In this document: positions 22,201 to 22,857 of the stretch, piece by piece
Layout of the letters: every line of letters starts with the position of its first letter
How positions within the stretch are numbered: the stretch's first letter is position 1
Virus record (IMG/VR): IMGVR_UViG_3300011113_000072
Location: 1 to 22,857 of that record
Direction: 5' to 3' (one strand)
Source: a virus
Length of the DNA stretch: 22,857 nucleotides
Position numbers and translations under genes: made by a program
Notes under the pieces: model-generated
Database searches by the model: none
The model's input: only the letters and a program-made list of their open reading frames with translations
Told to the model about the DNA's origin: nothing

Positions 22201-22745
22201 CACCGGCTGCGCCACGATTGGGTGAGAATGACGACGTAAAACGTGAGGGTGAATTCATCAACCGTATCGTTGGTGCACGTAGTGTATTTGAAGGTAGTCC
22301 TGTGTCGAAGGAAGCAATTCGTCTCGGGTTGAAGCCATTCGAAATGTTTGGACGACCAACTGGCGACAAGGCTATTGACAATCAGATAATTCGTGACATT
22401 AACGAGGTGGCTATTCCGCGACTAGAGGCATACCTTGCTAGCTCAGACTACACCAGTCTTAAAAGCGATTTACAAAAGTCGAAGCGATTGAAGGCTGTAA
22501 TGTCGGAAGCTGTTACGGATGTTCGACCCACCACTATTACCAAACAGCCTGTCGAAAAGCAATACAAGATTGCGTACAAATCAATGAGCGCTGAAGATCG
22601 TAAACGAGTGAATGAAGCGTATAAGTCCAAGCACGGTAAGTCATTAGAGGAAGCAGACGACTACAAGGCTGCTGAAGGCATTCTGAAGGAGTTGAATGCT
22701 CGTATAGGACTGAACAAAGGCGGCTTCGTAAAACGTCGCACATAA
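19248..22745 (+). CDS. Large internal virion (ejection) protein
   Basis: At 1165 residues this is the largest product, in the place of T7 gp16-like proteins that form the trans-envelope DNA channel. The N-terminus carries a duplicated DDE[I/V]AAIL peptide (20-27 and 43-50) and a Pro-rich linker. Moderately hydrophobic stretches occur near 205-275, 310-335, 545-585, 745-780 and 800-820, suitable for membrane interaction, separated by charged helices. The C-terminus ends 'LNKGGFVKRRT', similar to 'FNSGGLVKQRK' in the protein at 14857. No lysozyme or transglycosylase motif was recognised. There is no clear ribosome site and the gene starts two bases after the preceding stop. The terminator follows four bases after its stop. 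Confidence 0.75.
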   Translation: MNSSQQNQRGSRASLSFAPDDEIAAILNPKKSTPASSQEMASDDEVAAILRGEATTPPPTTIKPPVEASKPVAEPKKSWWESVNERLSAPKKIAEQRGRGNVAEENKADAKKAVTIAPDAVPFESLIKDDQKFKTVTDFMETVGKKYDPKISREEFVKDFMEDMRFMEQNDVGTVKLLTKLNNASPKTAGKIANAYLMFSKVPGAWAKGGEGGLLPFVQNIAYTIASPSNLASLGAGAVVKGVAKSAGKSLVQQNLRALATAGITDAVATVGSDAMLQKAEQDAQRKRTDLADETSEEKQARETKPFELDTTRTAINVLLSAAGTAVGAKGLSKAGQVITDSRPTLKQRIDAAPGLMGPPAPANIMAAKKTVIDATNAQIDEEVKKFVNEQGEAVLREMGPVGPLADAKIRNDMTQRTIDVAMKVIELDPAFAPKNNQKISDAITRVFSSIDTGEVSDTVLESAIRQVGLTPQEFASANRVTVKEAAQILQKYKVAGDMMKRLQGIDPAFDAQIKELYKDTATASGVGSSIVEGIRRVERESKAIVVSGVATTVRNMMGSTMGLSVKTATRLFEGTVYSLGQSIETLATGKQAQYTFGQNMAKTLEDSLRPWKYLTDQGLSKDLTELLLQNNPSLQARLLGLGEDDKGVSAVARMVNSLNQWQDGIYRRSAFVESIDRQLSDVGMDIMDLLKEGKMVPKDVIARASDDAMKSTMSYMPKKNAGTANLDQLAESAAGHVVSLVEKIPTGSVWIATFPRFMANAMAFQYRHSPLGFASALGDRAAVKAARETGDNATIALAERQARDHVAQATIGTMALLAAVEYRQNNQDTEWFNLNNDDGTVTDVRAIFPIAPYLGAADVLVKMKRGVNMDARGVMETIVGMKIPSGSTNTFLDQIQRALDSEDVAEEWGVTAGKMVGDFAGRFSQPFVTQQIFDLIDAIRGESTARDPNVLDGKVAGIDNVPKWLEAGAQRVQKNLPVTKEELAPAAPRLGENDDVKREGEFINRIVGARSVFEGSPVSKEAIRLGLKPFEMFGRPTGDKAIDNQIIRDINEVAIPRLEAYLASSDYTSLKSDLQKSKRLKAVMSEAVTDVRPTTITKQPVEKQYKIAYKSMSAEDRKRVNEAYKSKHGKSLEEADDYKAAEGILKELNARIGLNKGGFVKRRT

Positions 22746-22748
22746 CAA

Positions 22749-22779
22749 AACGGGAGCATTACGCTCCCGTTCTTCTTTA
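22749..22779 (+). terminator. Rho-independent terminator of the late operon
   Basis: AACGGGAGC (22749-22757) pairs perfectly with GCTCCCGTT (22763-22771) over a five-base loop, followed by CTTCTTT. A nine-base GC-rich stem immediately behind the last gene makes this a confident call. Confidence 0.9.
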
Positions 22780-22857
22780 TAGGTGAGGGCTCGCAGTAGC
22801 TTTCTGCGACGTTGGGCCTTCTGCGCTAATTGAACTAAATCAATTCCGCTTAGTGGG
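22780..22857 (+). other. Non-coding tail of the window with two hairpins
   Basis: After the terminator no gene start is seen. CGCAG (22792-22796) pairs with CTGCG (22804-22808) over seven bases, and AATTGA (22828-22833) pairs with TCAATT (22840-22845) over six bases. The second could be an operator or part of a promoter region for a gene beyond the window. The stretch was checked for a tRNA and does not fit one. Confidence 0.4.

Noticed and set aside
22780-22857. Possible tRNA at the end of the window
   Set aside because: The five-pair stem with a seven-base loop lacks the required T before the anticodon position, and no T-arm or acceptor pairing was found on either strand.

Overview
The window is a late (structural and lysis) region of a tailed phage genome with podovirus-type architecture. 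Every convincing gene lies on the + strand, genes are tightly packed or overlapping, and the order scaffold, major capsid protein, tail adaptor and nozzle, fibre, lysis genes, very large internal (ejection) proteins is typical of short-tailed phages. No tail sheath, tail tube or tape-measure gene is present. Terminase and portal are not seen and would lie outside the window. The host cannot be read directly. The style of the small GC-rich structural genes resembles phages of Burkholderiales-type betaproteobacteria, which is a weak inference.

Layout. 1-261: C-terminus of an unidentified protein. 354-3065: capsid module, with a scaffolding protein, a 342-base leader holding a promoter candidate and paired hairpins, the HK97-fold/P22-like major capsid protein, a terminator, a small putative capsid accessory protein, and a strong terminator at 3086-3122. 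3140-7967: a mostly GC-rich cassette of five genes (small virion protein, Kelch-like propeller, LamG-like protein, beta-sandwich protein, long beta-rich protein). Three of them share an 18-residue repeat. 7971-10855: return to the background composition, with a repeat-containing small protein, a Gp77-like fibre-tail adaptor, an SU10-type tail adaptor and a nozzle-like protein. 10858-13029: fibre module, with a short fibre (TTG start), a beta-rich protein, a glycine-rich adhesin and a fibre-assembly-like protein. 13026-14839: lysis module, with a small membrane protein, a permuted NlpC/P60-like enzyme, an XhlA-like single-TM protein, a 3TM holin and a GH24 endolysin. 14857-22745: internal virion proteins, headed by an Asn/Gln/Ala-rich protein with exact 22- and 11-residue periodicities and ending with a 1165-residue protein. 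A strong terminator follows at 22749-22779.

The genes would work together as follows. Scaffold and coat build the procapsid. Adaptor and nozzle close the vertex and form the stubby tail. The fibre genes and the GC-rich cassette probably supply receptor or glycan contacts. The ejection proteins enter the host with the DNA, and holin plus endolysin release progeny. From 3140 to 22745 there is no internal terminator that I can see, so the region is probably one long late transcription unit. The most interesting parts are the modular adhesin cassette with its dispersed repeat, and the periodic ejection protein. All family names are from pattern recognition; no database search was run.
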